Source: Andreprevotia chitinilytica DSM 18519
GTDB taxonomy: Bacteria; Pseudomonadota; Gammaproteobacteria; Burkholderiales; Chitinibacteraceae
Assembly: GCF_000711875.1 (NCBI RefSeq)
Contig: NZ_JONM01000006.1
Location: forward strand, 186,001-250,000
Length of the DNA stretch: 64,000 bases
Direction: 5' to 3'
Shown: positions 1 through 8,347 of the stretch, piece by piece
Numbering within the stretch: the first letter of the stretch is position 1
Layout: each line of letters begins with the position of its first letter
Translations under genes and position numbers: made by a program
Notes under the pieces: model-generated
What the model was told of the DNA's origin: nothing
Databases searched by the model: none
The model's input: the letters and a program-made list of their open reading frames with translations, nothing else

Positions 1-467
1 ATATCCGCAAGGATGGCTCGCCGGTATTGCTCGATTTCGGTTCGGCCCGCCAGACGCTCACGCAAGAACACAATCGCCTCACCCCGATGTACACGCCGGG
101 CTTTGCCGCGCCGGAGCAATACAACAAGAAAGAAACGCTGGGGCCGTGGACGGATATCTACGGCATTGGCTCATCAATGTTCGCCTGCATTACCGGCACT
201 GCCCCGCAGCCGGCGGATCAGCGGCTGAAAGAAGACAAGCTATTCGATTTGCGCGACCGGTATGGCGATCGTTACTCGCCGGAATTGCTCGACTTGATCT
301 GGCAATGCCTGTTGCTCGATGCGACCGAGCGGCCACAAAGCGTGCCGCAGCTGCAAAAATCCTTGCTGGAACCGGCATCGCCGCCGGCCAGAAAACCAGG
401 CTTGGTGCGAACGCTCAAGCGGACCTGGCAAACGCTGACTGCCCGGCCAGCGCCACCTTCACAATAA
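1..467 (+). CDS. Eukaryotic-like Ser/Thr protein kinase, C-terminal part (5' end outside window)
   Basis: The open frame enters from the left edge (first full codon at base 3) and gives about 154 residues. The visible part begins just before the DFG magnesium-binding motif (VLLDFGSAR), continues with a Thr-rich activation segment, the closing APE-type motif (FAAPEQY) and the subdomain IX signature (WTDIYGIG). These are hallmarks of the C-lobe of Hanks-type kinases that phosphorylate Ser/Thr on target proteins. The last 35 or so residues are basic and proline-rich, with no membrane segment, so this looks like a soluble kinase unless the missing N-terminus says otherwise. A PP2C phosphatase follows after 27 bases, which is the usual kinase/phosphatase pairing. 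The catalytic loop and ATP-binding lobe are not visible. Targets are unknown. Confidence 0.9.
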   Translation, partial: IRKDGSPVLLDFGSARQTLTQEHNRLTPMYTPGFAAPEQYNKKETLGPWTDIYGIGSSMFACITGTAPQPADQRLKEDKLFDLRDRYGDRYSPELLDLIWQCLLLDATERPQSVPQLQKSLLEPASPPARKPGLVRTLKRTWQTLTARPAPPSQ

Positions 468-494
468 GAAGAACACTGACGGAAGACTAAAACC

Positions 495-1403
495 GTGAAA
501 TTCACTGTTTACCAGGACAGCCGCACCGGCGGACGCAAATACAATCAGGATCGTCTCGGCTATTCGTATAGCCGCAATGCGCTGCTTTTGGTGGTCGCCG
601 ATGGCATGGGCGGCCATTTGCACGGTGAAGTGGCCGCGCAGATTGCCGTCGAGCTGATTACCGATCAATTCCAGAAAAAGGCACTGCCGGCACTGGATGA
701 CCCGCAACGCTTCCTGCTGGATGCCTTCCAGCGTTGCCACGAAGCCATTTACAACTACGCCGCCAATAACCAGCTGCTGGAAATCCCGCGTACGACCTGC
801 GTGGCAGCGGTAGTGCAAGATGGCGTGGCGTATTGGGCGCACTGTGGCGATTCACGTCTTTACCTTGTGCGCGGCAACAAGATCGTCAAGCAGACACGCG
901 ACCATTCCAAAGTGCGGAAAATGGTCGAGGAAGGCAAGATCACGGCGCAAGAAGCCCTGAGCCATCCGGAAAAGAACAAGATCTACTCCTGTATCGGCGG
1001 CGCATTCCCGCCGGAAATCGACCTCGGCGGCCGGATTGCGCTGAATGATGGCGATACGCTGCTGCTCTGCTCCGACGGCTTCTGGGGCACGCTGGACGAG
1101 TCGGACATGATCCATTTTCTCGGTGCCTTCCCGGTATTGTTCGCGATTCCGCAACTGATGGATCGGGCTGAGCTCAGTGGTGGCAAGTTCGGCGACAACC
1201 TCTCTGCGCTGGGCATCAACTGGCACGATGATCAGCAAGAGCTGGGCGAAAGCGATAGCCAGATTTCGACGCAACGCCTTGATCAGAACACCATTACCAC
1301 CCACGTCGACCCCATCGATGCCAAGGCGGCCGAGTTCACCGAAGAAGACATCGAGAGCGCCATCGCCGAAATCCAGGCGGCGATTGCCAAGTACTCCAAA
1401 TAG
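495..1403 (+). CDS. PP2C-family Ser/Thr protein phosphatase
   Basis: This 302-residue protein carries PP2C (PPM) metal-binding motifs: NQDR near residue 18, VVADGMGGH near 34-42, GDSRLY near 117 and LLCSDGFWG near 195. It should remove phosphate from Ser/Thr residues using Mn/Mg, reversing the kinase encoded just upstream. The catalytic domain ends near residue 240. The remaining 60 residues form an acidic tail with no recognised domain, which makes the protein somewhat longer than minimal PrpC/Stp phosphatases of about 240-260 residues. The start codon used is ATT-free ATG-type context after AAACC (codon at 495), with GGAAGAC a few bases upstream as a plausible ribosome site. A hairpin with 9-bp arms (1416-1424 and 1446-1454) lies just after the stop but lacks a T-tract. 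Confidence 0.93.
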   Translation: MKFTVYQDSRTGGRKYNQDRLGYSYSRNALLLVVADGMGGHLHGEVAAQIAVELITDQFQKKALPALDDPQRFLLDAFQRCHEAIYNYAANNQLLEIPRTTCVAAVVQDGVAYWAHCGDSRLYLVRGNKIVKQTRDHSKVRKMVEEGKITAQEALSHPEKNKIYSCIGGAFPPEIDLGGRIALNDGDTLLLCSDGFWGTLDESDMIHFLGAFPVLFAIPQLMDRAELSGGKFGDNLSALGINWHDDQQELGESDSQISTQRLDQNTITTHVDPIDAKAAEFTEEDIESAIAEIQAAIAKYSK

Positions 1404-1620
1404 CCCTGCGTGAAGGCCGGCCAGCTACGCACGGATTCTGGTGCTCTGGCCGGCGAACCCCGTATTCCCTTGGCTATGCAGGGCCTTGGTGTTGGCCTAT
1501 CCGGGCGCGCCATCGCTGGATGCGTTGATCCTGAGCTTGGCCGTTGCGTGTGATCCGGCCCGGAGGTTGAGGCGCATGCCGCTATAATCAGCCGATTCGT
1601 CGACACTCAGGATTCACCCT

Positions 1621-2337
1621 ATGCGCCCATCCGGCCGTACCCCCCAGCAGCTGCGCCCCGTCAAACTCACCCGCAACTACACCTGCCACGCCGAAGGCAG
1701 CGTGCTGGTGGAGTTTGGCGATACCAAGGTGATCTGCACCGCCACGGTCGAAGAAAACGTGCCGCCGTTCCTCAAAGGCAAAGGACAGGGCTGGGTAACG
1801 GCCGAGTACGGCATGCTGCCGCGTTCGACTGGTGGACGCATGAAGCGCGAAGCGGCGCAAGGCAAGCAGAGCGGGCGTACACAGGAAATCCAGCGCCTGA
1901 TCGGTCGTTCCTTGCGCGCAGTGGTTGATATGAAGGCGCTTGGCGAGCGGCAGATCGTGCTCGATTGCGACGTGATCCAGGCTGACGGCGGTACGCGTAC
2001 GGCCAGCATTACTGGTGCATTTGTCGCATTGTCCGATGCCATTGCCGGCCTGATCGCTGCCGGCAAGCTCACCGCCAGCCCGATTCGCGAACACGTCGCC
2101 GCTGTATCGGTTGGCGTTTATCGGGGGTCGGCCGTACTTGATCTGGACTACCCGGAAGATTCGGACTGCGAAACCGATATGAATGTGGTGATGACCGGTT
2201 CCGGGCGCTTCATCGAAATCCAGGGTACGGCGGAAGGTGAACCGTTCTCGCGCGATGAGATGAGTGCGCTGCTGGATCTGGCCGATGCCGGTATTCGCGA
2301 ACTGATTGTGTTGCAGAAACAGGCGCTGGCTGGCTGA
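1621..2337 (+). CDS. rph: Ribonuclease PH
   Basis: The 238-residue product matches the usual RNase PH length from end to end. It begins with the conserved [13 protein letters not shown] and contains the arginine-rich GRSLRAVVD segment and the acidic [11 protein letters not shown] segment near the active site. RNase PH is a phosphorolytic 3'-5' exoribonuclease that trims tRNA precursors. The start is the ATG at 1621. A perfect TATAAT lies at 1583-1588, but no good -35 element stands at the right distance, so the promoter assignment is tentative. A terminator hairpin follows at 2440-2475. Upstream rph is often next to rdgB in betaproteobacteria; here rdgB is two genes further on, so the neighbourhood is recognisably conserved. 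Confidence 0.97.
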   Translation: MRPSGRTPQQLRPVKLTRNYTCHAEGSVLVEFGDTKVICTATVEENVPPFLKGKGQGWVTAEYGMLPRSTGGRMKREAAQGKQSGRTQEIQRLIGRSLRAVVDMKALGERQIVLDCDVIQADGGTRTASITGAFVALSDAIAGLIAAGKLTASPIREHVAAVSVGVYRGSAVLDLDYPEDSDCETDMNVVMTGSGRFIEIQGTAEGEPFSRDEMSALLDLADAGIRELIVLQKQALAG

Positions 2338-2439
2338 GTTTGTGTCGTCGCAATGACTGCCGGCGCGAAGTGAGTTCCAGCCCGCCGCCGACCGGGCCGA
2401 TTTGACCGCCCTGCCGCCTACAACGGAAAATGCGTTCGC

Positions 2440-2475
2440 GCCCGCCGGTAGTTTCTCGGCGGGCCATTTTATTTT
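2440..2475 (+). terminator. Intrinsic terminator after rph
   Basis: GCCCGCCG (2440-2447) pairs with CGGCGGGC (2457-2464) around a 9-base loop, and a T-rich tail (CATTTTATTTT) follows directly. It lies between rph and dusA. Confidence 0.75.
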
Positions 2476-2495
2476 CTGCTGCCAGGTTTCCTCGC

Positions 2496-3488
2496 GTGAA
2501 TATCCCAAGCCCCTCCCGCCGCTTCTGCATTGCCCCCATGCTGGATTGGACCGACCGCTTCTACCGTCGCTTCGCGCGTGAACTCACACGCGATGCCTGG
2601 CTGTATACCGAGATGGTCAACACCGGGGCGATTATCCACGGCGACCGGATGCGGCAGTTGCGTTTCGACGACATCGAAAACCCGCTGGCGCTGCAGCTGG
2701 GCGGCTCCGAGCTGGCTGATCTGGCCCGCTGCGCCAAGATTGCCGAGGACTGGGGCTACGATGAGGTGAATCTGAATGTCGGCTGCCCGTCCGAGCGCGT
2801 GCAGTCCGGCAGCTTTGGCGCTTGCCTGATGCTGGAGCCAACGCTGGTGTCCGATTGTGTGAAAGCGATGCGCGATGCGTGTTCGATCGACGTAACGGTC
2901 AAGCATCGGATCGGCATCGATGCGGTCGAGGACTATGGCTTCCTGTTGAATTTTGTCGCGGAAGTGCATGAGGCGGGCTGCAACACCTTTATCGTTCACT
3001 CGCGCAATGCCATCCTCAAAGGCCTGAGCCCGAAGGAAAATCGTGAAATTCCGCCGCTCAAATATGATTATGTCTATCGGTTGAAGCGGGATATGCCGCA
3101 GTTGGAAATCATCATCAATGGCGGCATTGATACCCATGAGGCGGCGCTTGGCCATTTACCGTATGTCGATGGCGTAATGATCGGCCGTGAGGCGTACCAT
3201 AATCCATGGATGCTGGCCGAGGTCGATGCGCGTTATTACGGGCGAGATTGGCAGCCGGCAGGTCGGGCCGATGCAATGCGGGCATTACGCGGCTTTGTGG
3301 AAAACGAACTGGCCGATGGTGTGCCGCTTCGCTTGATCGCTCGCCATGTGCTTGGCTTGTTCCAAGGGGTGCGGGGCGCACGCAATTGGCGGCGGACCTT
3401 ATCAGACTCAAAACAACTAAAAGATGCCGGTTGGCCTTTGATTGAGGCCGCCCTGGCTGAAATCGAAACTGTCGAGGATGGAGCATGA
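2496..3488 (+). CDS. dusA: tRNA-dihydrouridine(20/20a) synthase
   Basis: This FMN-dependent enzyme reduces uridine to dihydrouridine in the tRNA D-loop. The 330-residue sequence is of the DusA type: IAPMLDWTDR at the N-terminus, TEMVNTGAIIHG, LALQLGGS, and the catalytic-cysteine segment NLNVGCPSERVQ near residue 100, followed by KHRIGID and the phosphate-binding GGIDTH and DGVMIGREAY. I place the start at the GTG at 2496 because the frame upstream runs back through the rph terminator and the DusA similarity begins about nine residues after this codon; a weak AGG lies 10 bases upstream. The stop overlaps the ATG of the next gene (ATGA), suggesting translational coupling. Confidence 0.95.
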   Translation: MNIPSPSRRFCIAPMLDWTDRFYRRFARELTRDAWLYTEMVNTGAIIHGDRMRQLRFDDIENPLALQLGGSELADLARCAKIAEDWGYDEVNLNVGCPSERVQSGSFGACLMLEPTLVSDCVKAMRDACSIDVTVKHRIGIDAVEDYGFLLNFVAEVHEAGCNTFIVHSRNAILKGLSPKENREIPPLKYDYVYRLKRDMPQLEIIINGGIDTHEAALGHLPYVDGVMIGREAYHNPWMLAEVDARYYGRDWQPAGRADAMRALRGFVENELADGVPLRLIARHVLGLFQGVRGARNWRRTLSDSKQLKDAGWPLIEAALAEIETVEDGA

Positions 3489-4117
3489 AAAAAAATTCGT
3501 TGTTGTGGGGCGTGCTACTGGCCGTGTCGCTATGGACTGGGGTGGCGCTGGCCGACGACGTCACACTGATCGGGCTGCTGGGTGGCAAGGCCATGTTCAA
3601 GATCAACGGCAAGCAGCAGCTGCTTACGGTCGGTCAGCAGGTCGGACAGGTTAAATTGCTGCGGCTGGATTCGGAGAAAGCCGAAATCCAGGTGGGTGAT
3701 GCGACACGAACGCTGCATTTGGGTGAAGGCTATGTATCGAGTGTCAGCGGCGGTAGCCTGACCTTGACGGCGGATGCTGCCGGCCATTACTTCACTGAAA
3801 TTCATATCAACGGGGCTACTTCCAAAGCGATTGTCGATACGGGTGCCACTTATTTATCGATGTCCGAAGCCACGGCCAAAAGTTTGCACATCAGCTATCT
3901 GGATGGCCGCCAGTCGGCGACCAAGACGGCAAATGGCCTGGCGAAAGTTTGGCTGGTGCAGCTGCCGCGCGTCGATGTCGGCACGATTGCACTGTTTGAC
4001 GTCGCGACGGCGGTGATCGAGGGCAATGCACTTGATATCACGCTGGTAGGCACTTCGGTGCTGAGCCGTTTTCAAGTCAAATACGACAGCAACATGATGA
4101 CGCTGACCAAAAAGTAG
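3485..4117 (+). CDS. Periplasmic retropepsin-like aspartic protease (clan AA, TIGR02281-type)
   Basis: The 210-residue protein has a signal peptide (KK, hydrophobic stretch to about residue 22, cleavage after ALA) and so is predicted to be exported. The C-terminal half, from about residue 95, holds one retropepsin-type half-domain with the catalytic triplet in AIVDTGATYLSMS near residue 117-120, followed by the hydrophobic GTSVLSRFQV strand. Single DTG domains of this kind work as dimers. The N-terminal part is a small beta-rich region found in this betaproteobacterial and gammaproteobacterial family. The gene overlaps dusA by four bases. Substrates are unknown; the assignment to the aspartic-protease clan is firm, proteolytic activity is inferred. 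Confidence 0.88.
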   Translation: MKKNSLLWGVLLAVSLWTGVALADDVTLIGLLGGKAMFKINGKQQLLTVGQQVGQVKLLRLDSEKAEIQVGDATRTLHLGEGYVSSVSGGSLTLTADAAGHYFTEIHINGATSKAIVDTGATYLSMSEATAKSLHISYLDGRQSATKTANGLAKVWLVQLPRVDVGTIALFDVATAVIEGNALDITLVGTSVLSRFQVKYDSNMMTLTKK

Positions 4118-4134
4118 CCCGTGAAGAGTAATTG

Positions 4135-4728
4135 ATGAAACGCATTGTTCTCGCCAGCAATAACGCCGGCAAATTGAAGGAATTCAGTCGTCTGTTTGCC
4201 CAGCTTGATATCCAGATCGTGCCGCAGGGCGAGCTTGGCGTGACGGAAGCCGAAGAGCCGTTTGATACCTTTGTCGAAAATGCACTCACCAAAGCAAGGC
4301 ATGCTAGCCGGGCGACGGGTTTGCCGGCATTGGCTGACGATTCCGGTATCTGCGTCCCGGCACTGGGTGGCGCGCCGGGCGTGTATTCCGCCCGCTTCGC
4401 GGGTGAGCCGAAATCGGATGCGCGCAATAACGAGAAGCTCGTTACCGAACTCTCGGGTAAACAAGATCGGCGCGCGTGGTATTACGCTGCACTGGTGCTG
4501 GTGCGCCATGCCGATGACCCGCAACCGCTGATCGCCGATGGCATATTGATTGGCGAGGTGCTTGATGCCCCGCGCGGCGACGGTGGGTTCGGCTACGACC
4601 CTTACTTTCTGGTGCCGCAATTTGGCAAAACCGCGGCCGAACTTGATCCTGACGAAAAAGCCGCCATCTCACACCGAGGCAAGGCGCTGCGTGCGCTCTT
4701 GGAAAAGTTGAAGGAAACCGGCTTGTGA
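4135..4728 (+). CDS. rdgB: RdgB/HAM1 XTP/dITP pyrophosphatase
   Basis: This enzyme hydrolyses non-canonical purine nucleoside triphosphates such as dITP and XTP to the monophosphate, keeping them out of DNA. Motifs of the Ham1 family are in place: the N-terminal ASNNAGKLKEF nucleotide-binding segment, LADDSGICVPAL with the catalytic acidic residues near residue 70, GGFGYDPYF near 150 and SHRGKALRAL near the end. The length of 197 residues is normal. I use the ATG at 4135 rather than the TTG three bases earlier; GAAGAG sits 8 bases upstream. The stop overlaps the GTG start of the next small gene. Confidence 0.96.
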   Translation: MKRIVLASNNAGKLKEFSRLFAQLDIQIVPQGELGVTEAEEPFDTFVENALTKARHASRATGLPALADDSGICVPALGGAPGVYSARFAGEPKSDARNNEKLVTELSGKQDRRAWYYAALVLVRHADDPQPLIADGILIGEVLDAPRGDGGFGYDPYFLVPQFGKTAAELDPDEKAAISHRGKALRALLEKLKETGL

Positions 4729-4961
4729 GCAGTCAGGAAGAAACCCGTTGGGCCAAGTGGTGTCGTGATGACGGATCGGTCGTCTCTTGCACCGAGAAAG
4801 TCAAAGTGATGAACGAGAACCTCGACGAGCTGTTGCAAGTCGCTCAGGACTTGTTCGAGGATGGCCTCCTGATGGAGGTCTCCGAAGACCAGATGAAAAA
4901 CGTGTTGCACGCGCTGGTCGAGAAGTTGCACAACCCCTACGCCAAATCGGCCAAGCAATAA
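4725..4961 (+). CDS. Small conserved protein of unknown function between rdgB and hemW
   Basis: A 78-residue acidic protein with GTG start whose first four bases overlap the rdgB stop (GTGA). It starts with a Trp/Cys-containing segment (RWAKWCRDDGSVVSC) and continues as a predicted helical region (EKVKVMNENLDEL...ALVEKLHNPYAK). There is no signal peptide and no membrane segment. I recognise it as resembling small proteins encoded near rdgB/hemW in other betaproteobacteria, but I know of no assigned function. The tight coupling to rdgB and the five-base gap to hemW support a real gene. The two cysteines could bind metal or form a redox pair, which is speculation. Confidence 0.8.
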   Translation: MSSQEETRWAKWCRDDGSVVSCTEKVKVMNENLDELLQVAQDLFEDGLLMEVSEDQMKNVLHALVEKLHNPYAKSAKQ

Positions 4962-4965
4962 GCCA

Positions 4966-6153
4966 ATGTCTACCATCGCCATGCCGGTCGGCCGCAGCAA
5001 CTGGGGCCTGACCGCGCTTCCGCCGCTCGCGCTGTATATCCATTTCCCTTGGTGCGTGAAGAAGTGCCCCTATTGCGACTTCAATTCGCATGCCCAGAAA
5101 AACGGCTTGCCGGAAGCGGAATACATCGAAGCGTTGCTGCGCGACCTGGAAACCTGTTTGCCGCTCATCTGGGGGCGGCCGGTCACCAGTATCTTCATGG
5201 GCGGTGGCACGCCCAGCCTGTTTTCTGCTGAGGCGATCGATACCTTGCTCGCCGGCATTCGCGCCCGCGTAAAGCTGTTGCCGGATGCGGAAATCACGCT
5301 GGAAGCCAATCCAGGCACGTTTGAATCCGACAAGTTCGCTGGCTATCGGGCTGCAGGCGTCAACCGGCTTTCGATCGGCATCCAGAGTTTCAACCCCCAG
5401 CATCTGCAAGCGCTAGGGCGTATCCATAACGACGACGAAGCGCGCCGCGCCGTCGAGATCGCGCATCAGCATTTCGATAACTTCAACCTCGATATCATGT
5501 ATGCGCTGCCGCAGCAGACGCTTGAGCAGGCGCTCTCCGATATCGACGCTGCCATTGCTTGCCGCCCGACGCACATCAGCGCCTACCACCTGACGCTTGA
5601 ACCCAACACGCTGTTCCATCGCTACCCGCCGCCATTGCCGGATGATGACTTGGCGGCGGATATGCAGGACGCCATCGAGGCTCACTTGGCCGCTGCTGGT
5701 TACGAGCATTACGAAACCAGCGCCTTCGGCCAGTCTGGGCGGCGTGCCCGGCATAACCTCAACTACTGGACGTTCGGTGACTACCTGGGTATCGGCGCCG
5801 GTGCCCACGCCAAGATCAGCTTCCCGGACAAGATCATTCGCCAGATGCGCTACAAGCAGCCCGGCGAATATCTGCAGCAAATGGCCGCTGGTAGCGCGGT
5901 GCAAACCGAAGAAGCCGTGACGCAGGCGCAATTACCGTTCGAGTTCATGCTGAATCTGCTGCGGCTGACCGATGGTTTTGATCTGGCGCTCTTCACTGAG
6001 CGCACTGGCTTGCCGGTCACGCGTGTCGTGCACGAGATCGAACGCGCAGTGGCAGATGGTCTGCTTGAGCGCACGCTGAATCATGTGCGCCCGACCGAAC
6101 GGGGCCGGCGTTTTCTGAATACCTTGCTGGAACGGTTTCTGGCTGAGTCTTGA
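4966..6153 (+). CDS. hemW: Radical SAM heme chaperone HemW
   Basis: The 395-residue protein is of the HemN/HemW radical SAM type. The iron-sulfur cluster motif CxxxCxxC is seen as CVKKCPYC near residue 29-36 after the typical LYIHFPWC strand, followed by FMGGGTPSL and EANPGT for SAM binding and LGIGAGAHA further on. HemW-type proteins, unlike true coproporphyrinogen oxidase HemN, lack the extra N-terminal HemN cysteine region and act in heme delivery to target proteins. The N-terminal 18 residues before the conserved strand may be partly untranslated; the ATG at 4981 is an alternative start. It closes the rdgB cluster, with the hairpin-poor AT-rich region 6154-6281 after it. Confidence 0.93.
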   Translation: MSTIAMPVGRSNWGLTALPPLALYIHFPWCVKKCPYCDFNSHAQKNGLPEAEYIEALLRDLETCLPLIWGRPVTSIFMGGGTPSLFSAEAIDTLLAGIRARVKLLPDAEITLEANPGTFESDKFAGYRAAGVNRLSIGIQSFNPQHLQALGRIHNDDEARRAVEIAHQHFDNFNLDIMYALPQQTLEQALSDIDAAIACRPTHISAYHLTLEPNTLFHRYPPPLPDDDLAADMQDAIEAHLAAAGYEHYETSAFGQSGRRARHNLNYWTFGDYLGIGAGAHAKISFPDKIIRQMRYKQPGEYLQQMAAGSAVQTEEAVTQAQLPFEFMLNLLRLTDGFDLALFTERTGLPVTRVVHEIERAVADGLLERTLNHVRPTERGRRFLNTLLERFLAES

Positions 6154-6223
6154 CGCCAGATTTCTGCCAGCCATTATAAGAAAAGTCTTAAAATTTCACT
6201 TTCTGCAAGATTTACGCTTGGAG

Positions 6224-6245
6224 ATTGTCGAAAATATCCGACAAT
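6224..6245. promoter_or_regulatory. Inverted repeat upstream of the yqjD-yqjE-yqjK operon
   Basis: ATTGTCG (6224-6230) and its exact complement CGACAAT (6239-6245) flank eight AT-rich bases, 37 bases before the yqjD start. It could be a protein-binding site; no regulator is known to me for this sequence. Confidence 0.35.
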
Positions 6246-6281
6246 GGACAGTTCACATCGCTCATTTTCCGGGAGAAAGCC

Positions 6282-6587
6282 ATGACGACTGCCAACACTG
6301 AAACCGAGTTGATCGACGACCTGCGCACCGTGCTCAACGACACGGAAAGCCTGTTGCAATCCGCAACTGGCGAGCAAGGCGACAAAGCGCGTGCCCTGCG
6401 CGAGCGTATTACCGCCAATCTGAAAGACGCAAAGGCCAAGCTGATCGAAACCGAGCGTTTGGTCGCAAATAAGGCCAAGGCAGCGGCCAAGGCGACCGAC
6501 GAATACGTACACGAAAACCCGTGGCAATCCATCGGCATCGCAGCCGGCGTCGGCTTCCTGCTGGGCTTGCTGGTATCCCGCCGCTAA
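6282..6587 (+). CDS. yqjD: YqjD/ElaB-type DUF883 membrane-anchored protein
   Basis: The 101-residue protein is built of a long amphipathic alpha-helical region (about residues 5-70, rich in Lys, Ala and Glu) and a C-terminal membrane anchor (SIGIAAGVGFLLGLLVSRR) preceded by the family signature HENPWQ. Members of the DUF883 family, such as E. coli YqjD and ElaB, are inner-membrane proteins that associate with ribosomes in stationary phase. A strong ribosome site (GGGAGAAA) stands 6 bases before the ATG at 6282, which fixes the start. It is the first gene of a three-gene set matching the E. coli order yqjD-yqjE-yqjK. Confidence 0.92.
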   Translation: MTTANTETELIDDLRTVLNDTESLLQSATGEQGDKARALRERITANLKDAKAKLIETERLVANKAKAAAKATDEYVHENPWQSIGIAAGVGFLLGLLVSRR

Positions 6588-6958
6588 TGAGCGACAACGC
6601 TTCGCACCCCGGGTTGGCGCAGCGCTTGGCCGCCAATCTGGTTGGCTTGGCGCATAACCACCTCTCGCTATTCAGCATCGAACTGGAAGAAGAGCGCGAG
6701 CGTTTGCTTGGCATGCTCTTGCTGGGTTTGATCGGCGTCGTCGTTATCGCGTTGAGCTTGGTGCTGCTGTCGATTGCGCTGGTGTGGTGGGTGGATGTCG
6801 CCCAACGTGGTGTCGCCATTCTGGCACTGGGCGTGTTCTACCTGCTGGCCGGCGCCGCTTGCCTGCTTGTGGTGCGCAATCAAGTGGCGCGCGCCCCCAA
6901 GCCCTTCGCCGCAACGCTGAACGAGCTGCGCAAGGACAAGGAGCAATTCCTGCCATGA
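6587..6958 (+). CDS. yqjE: YqjE-type phage-holin-family inner-membrane protein
   Basis: A 123-residue protein whose ATG overlaps the last base of the yqjD stop (TAATG). An N-terminal cytosolic helix (residues 8-40, with the acidic EEERERLL) is followed by two hydrophobic segments near residues 42-66 and 74-98 with a short turn between them, then a positively charged tail. This is the arrangement of the Phage_holin_3_6/YqjE family. Its function is not known, although the invariant linkage with yqjD suggests a shared membrane role during stress or stationary phase. It is not a lysis gene. Confidence 0.9.
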   Translation: MSDNASHPGLAQRLAANLVGLAHNHLSLFSIELEEERERLLGMLLLGLIGVVVIALSLVLLSIALVWWVDVAQRGVAILALGVFYLLAGAACLLVVRNQVARAPKPFAATLNELRKDKEQFLP

Positions 6959-7260
6959 GTTCCGCCCGCAAGCAGCTCAGAGCATTGAAAAAAGAAGCGC
7001 TCCAGTTGCAAGCCGATAGTTATCGGCTGCAGCTGGCCCAGGATTGGGAAACGCTACGTTCGCCGTTCAAAAAGGGTTTGGCCATGCGTGGCCTGCTTGG
7101 CGCGTTTGGCAGCCCGCACGGCTTTGGTGACTGGGCCGCGAGCCTGTTGTCGCAAGGCCGCTTCAACTGGATTGCCCGCGTTTTGCCGCTGGCCATGACG
7201 GGTTGGCGCATTGCCAAGCTGGCTCGTCGCTGGTTTGCCCGTGCCGATCGCGACCGTTGA
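6955..7260 (+). CDS. YqjK-like protein
   Basis: The 101-residue basic protein begins at the ATG at 6955, overlapping the yqjE stop by four bases. It starts with a Lys/Arg/Gln-rich helix (KQLRALKKEALQLQADSYR), matching the pattern of YqjK, and has a moderately hydrophobic C-terminal part (WIARVLPLAMTGWRIAKLA) that could touch the membrane. Position as third gene after yqjD and yqjE is the main reason for the call. Direct similarity to E. coli YqjK is weak at the level I can judge, so the symbol is withheld. Confidence 0.8.
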   Translation: MSSARKQLRALKKEALQLQADSYRLQLAQDWETLRSPFKKGLAMRGLLGAFGSPHGFGDWAASLLSQGRFNWIARVLPLAMTGWRIAKLARRWFARADRDR

Positions 7261-7327
7261 TTTGGTCGCTCCCCGTACCACCCTTGTTTGACCGCTCGCG
7301 CTTGAATCCCTGAATTGAGGAGTACCT

Positions 7328-7744
7328 GTGATGTCGGCTCTACCGTCGATAACGATTTCCAGCCTGGACTACGACCGGCTGACCAGCCTGATCGAATCGG
7401 TCTCCGCTCGTGATTTTCCGGGGATCACTACGCTGGAAAACGAGCTGGAGCGGGCTGATGTCGTCGAGCCATCTGCCATGCCGGCTGACGTGGTCACCAT
7501 GAACAGCCGGGTACGTGTTGTCGATGCTGCCACGGGCGAAGAACGCGAACTGACCCTCGTCTACCCGCGTGATGCCAATTTTGAACAAGGCCAGATCTCG
7601 ATTCTTGCGCCGGTCGGTTCGGCGCTGCTGGGATTGTCGGTCGGCCAGAGCATTGCCTGGCCGGTGCCGGGTGGCAAGGAAACGCAAGTTACCGTGCTCG
7701 CCATCACTTACCAGCCGGAAGCCGCGGGCGATTTGCATCGTTGA
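7328..7744 (+). CDS. rnk: Rnk, regulator of nucleoside diphosphate kinase (GreA/GreB family)
   Basis: The 138-residue protein has the Rnk layout: a short N-terminal helical region ([13 protein letters not shown], residues 10-45, ELERADVV) and a C-terminal FKBP-like beta domain shared with GreA/GreB ([43 protein letters not shown]). Rnk binds RNA polymerase but its short coiled coil lacks the acidic tip used by GreA/B for transcript cleavage. The start is either the GTG at 7328 or the ATG at 7331; GAGG at 7317-7320 gives a spacing of 7 to the GTG and 10 to the ATG. A strong terminator follows at 7775-7812. Confidence 0.92.
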   Translation: MMSALPSITISSLDYDRLTSLIESVSARDFPGITTLENELERADVVEPSAMPADVVTMNSRVRVVDAATGEERELTLVYPRDANFEQGQISILAPVGSALLGLSVGQSIAWPVPGGKETQVTVLAITYQPEAAGDLHR

Positions 7745-7774
7745 TCCGCATTTCCAATGCATCCCACCCATCAA

Positions 7775-7812
7775 ACGGCCTGCCAGTCACCTGAGCAGGC
7801 CGTCTTGTTTTG
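7775..7812 (+). terminator. Intrinsic terminator after rnk
   Basis: ACGGCCTGC (7775-7783) pairs perfectly with GCAGGCCGT (7795-7803) around an 11-base loop, followed by CTTGTTTTG. Confidence 0.8.
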
Positions 7813-7925
7813 TGCTGCGGTGCGGCACCCTCAAAACCGGCTGGAAGTGTGCCTGCCATACCGCCGTCCGACCGATTACAATCGGCAAGTCCAATTATTT
7901 CGCGCCCTTGCGCCCCGGAGACCTC

Positions 7926-8309
7926 ATGAGCAAATCCATCATCCATAGCGACAGCGCCCCGAAGGCGGTCGGCACTTATTCGCAAGCGGTCAAGGTGGGC
8001 GATACCGTCTACTTGTCTGGCCAGATCGGGCTCGACCCGGTCAGCAACGTGCTGGTCGATGGTTTCGAAGCGCAAACGCACCAGGTATTCAAGAATCTGC
8101 GCGCCGTGGCGCAGGCGGCTGGTGGTGATCTATCGGACGTCGTGAAGCTTGGCGTGTTCGTGGTCGATCTGGCCAACTTTGCCAAACTGAACGAAATCAT
8201 GGGCGAATACTTCAGCGCGCCGTTCCCGGCTCGTGCCGCGATTCAGGCGGCTGCGCTGCCCAAGGGGGCGTTGGTTGAGGCGGACGCGGTGTTGGTGCTG
8301 ACGAAATAA
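7926..8309 (+). CDS. ridA: RidA reactive enamine/imine deaminase
   Basis: The 127-residue protein is a typical YjgF/YER057c/UK114 member. It hydrolyses 2-aminoacrylate and related enamines released by PLP enzymes, protecting metabolism. Seen motifs are [20 protein letters not shown] near the N-terminus and the C-terminal [19 protein letters not shown], which holds the conserved substrate-binding arginine (residue about 104) and the VE motif. I use the ATG at 7926, six bases after GGAG; an in-frame extension upstream would run through the rnk terminator. A 14-base palindrome, CCGATT-AC-AATCGG at 7872-7885, covers a possible -10 (TACAAT). Confidence 0.96.
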   Translation: MSKSIIHSDSAPKAVGTYSQAVKVGDTVYLSGQIGLDPVSNVLVDGFEAQTHQVFKNLRAVAQAAGGDLSDVVKLGVFVVDLANFAKLNEIMGEYFSAPFPARAAIQAAALPKGALVEADAVLVLTK

Positions 8310-8347
8310 GCATTCGACTACAGGTATAATCCAGTCCATCGTTCGAA

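Noticed and set aside
1416-1454. Hairpin after the PP2C gene as a terminator
   Set aside because: It has perfect 9-base arms but a 21-base loop and no T-tract, so termination is not supported.
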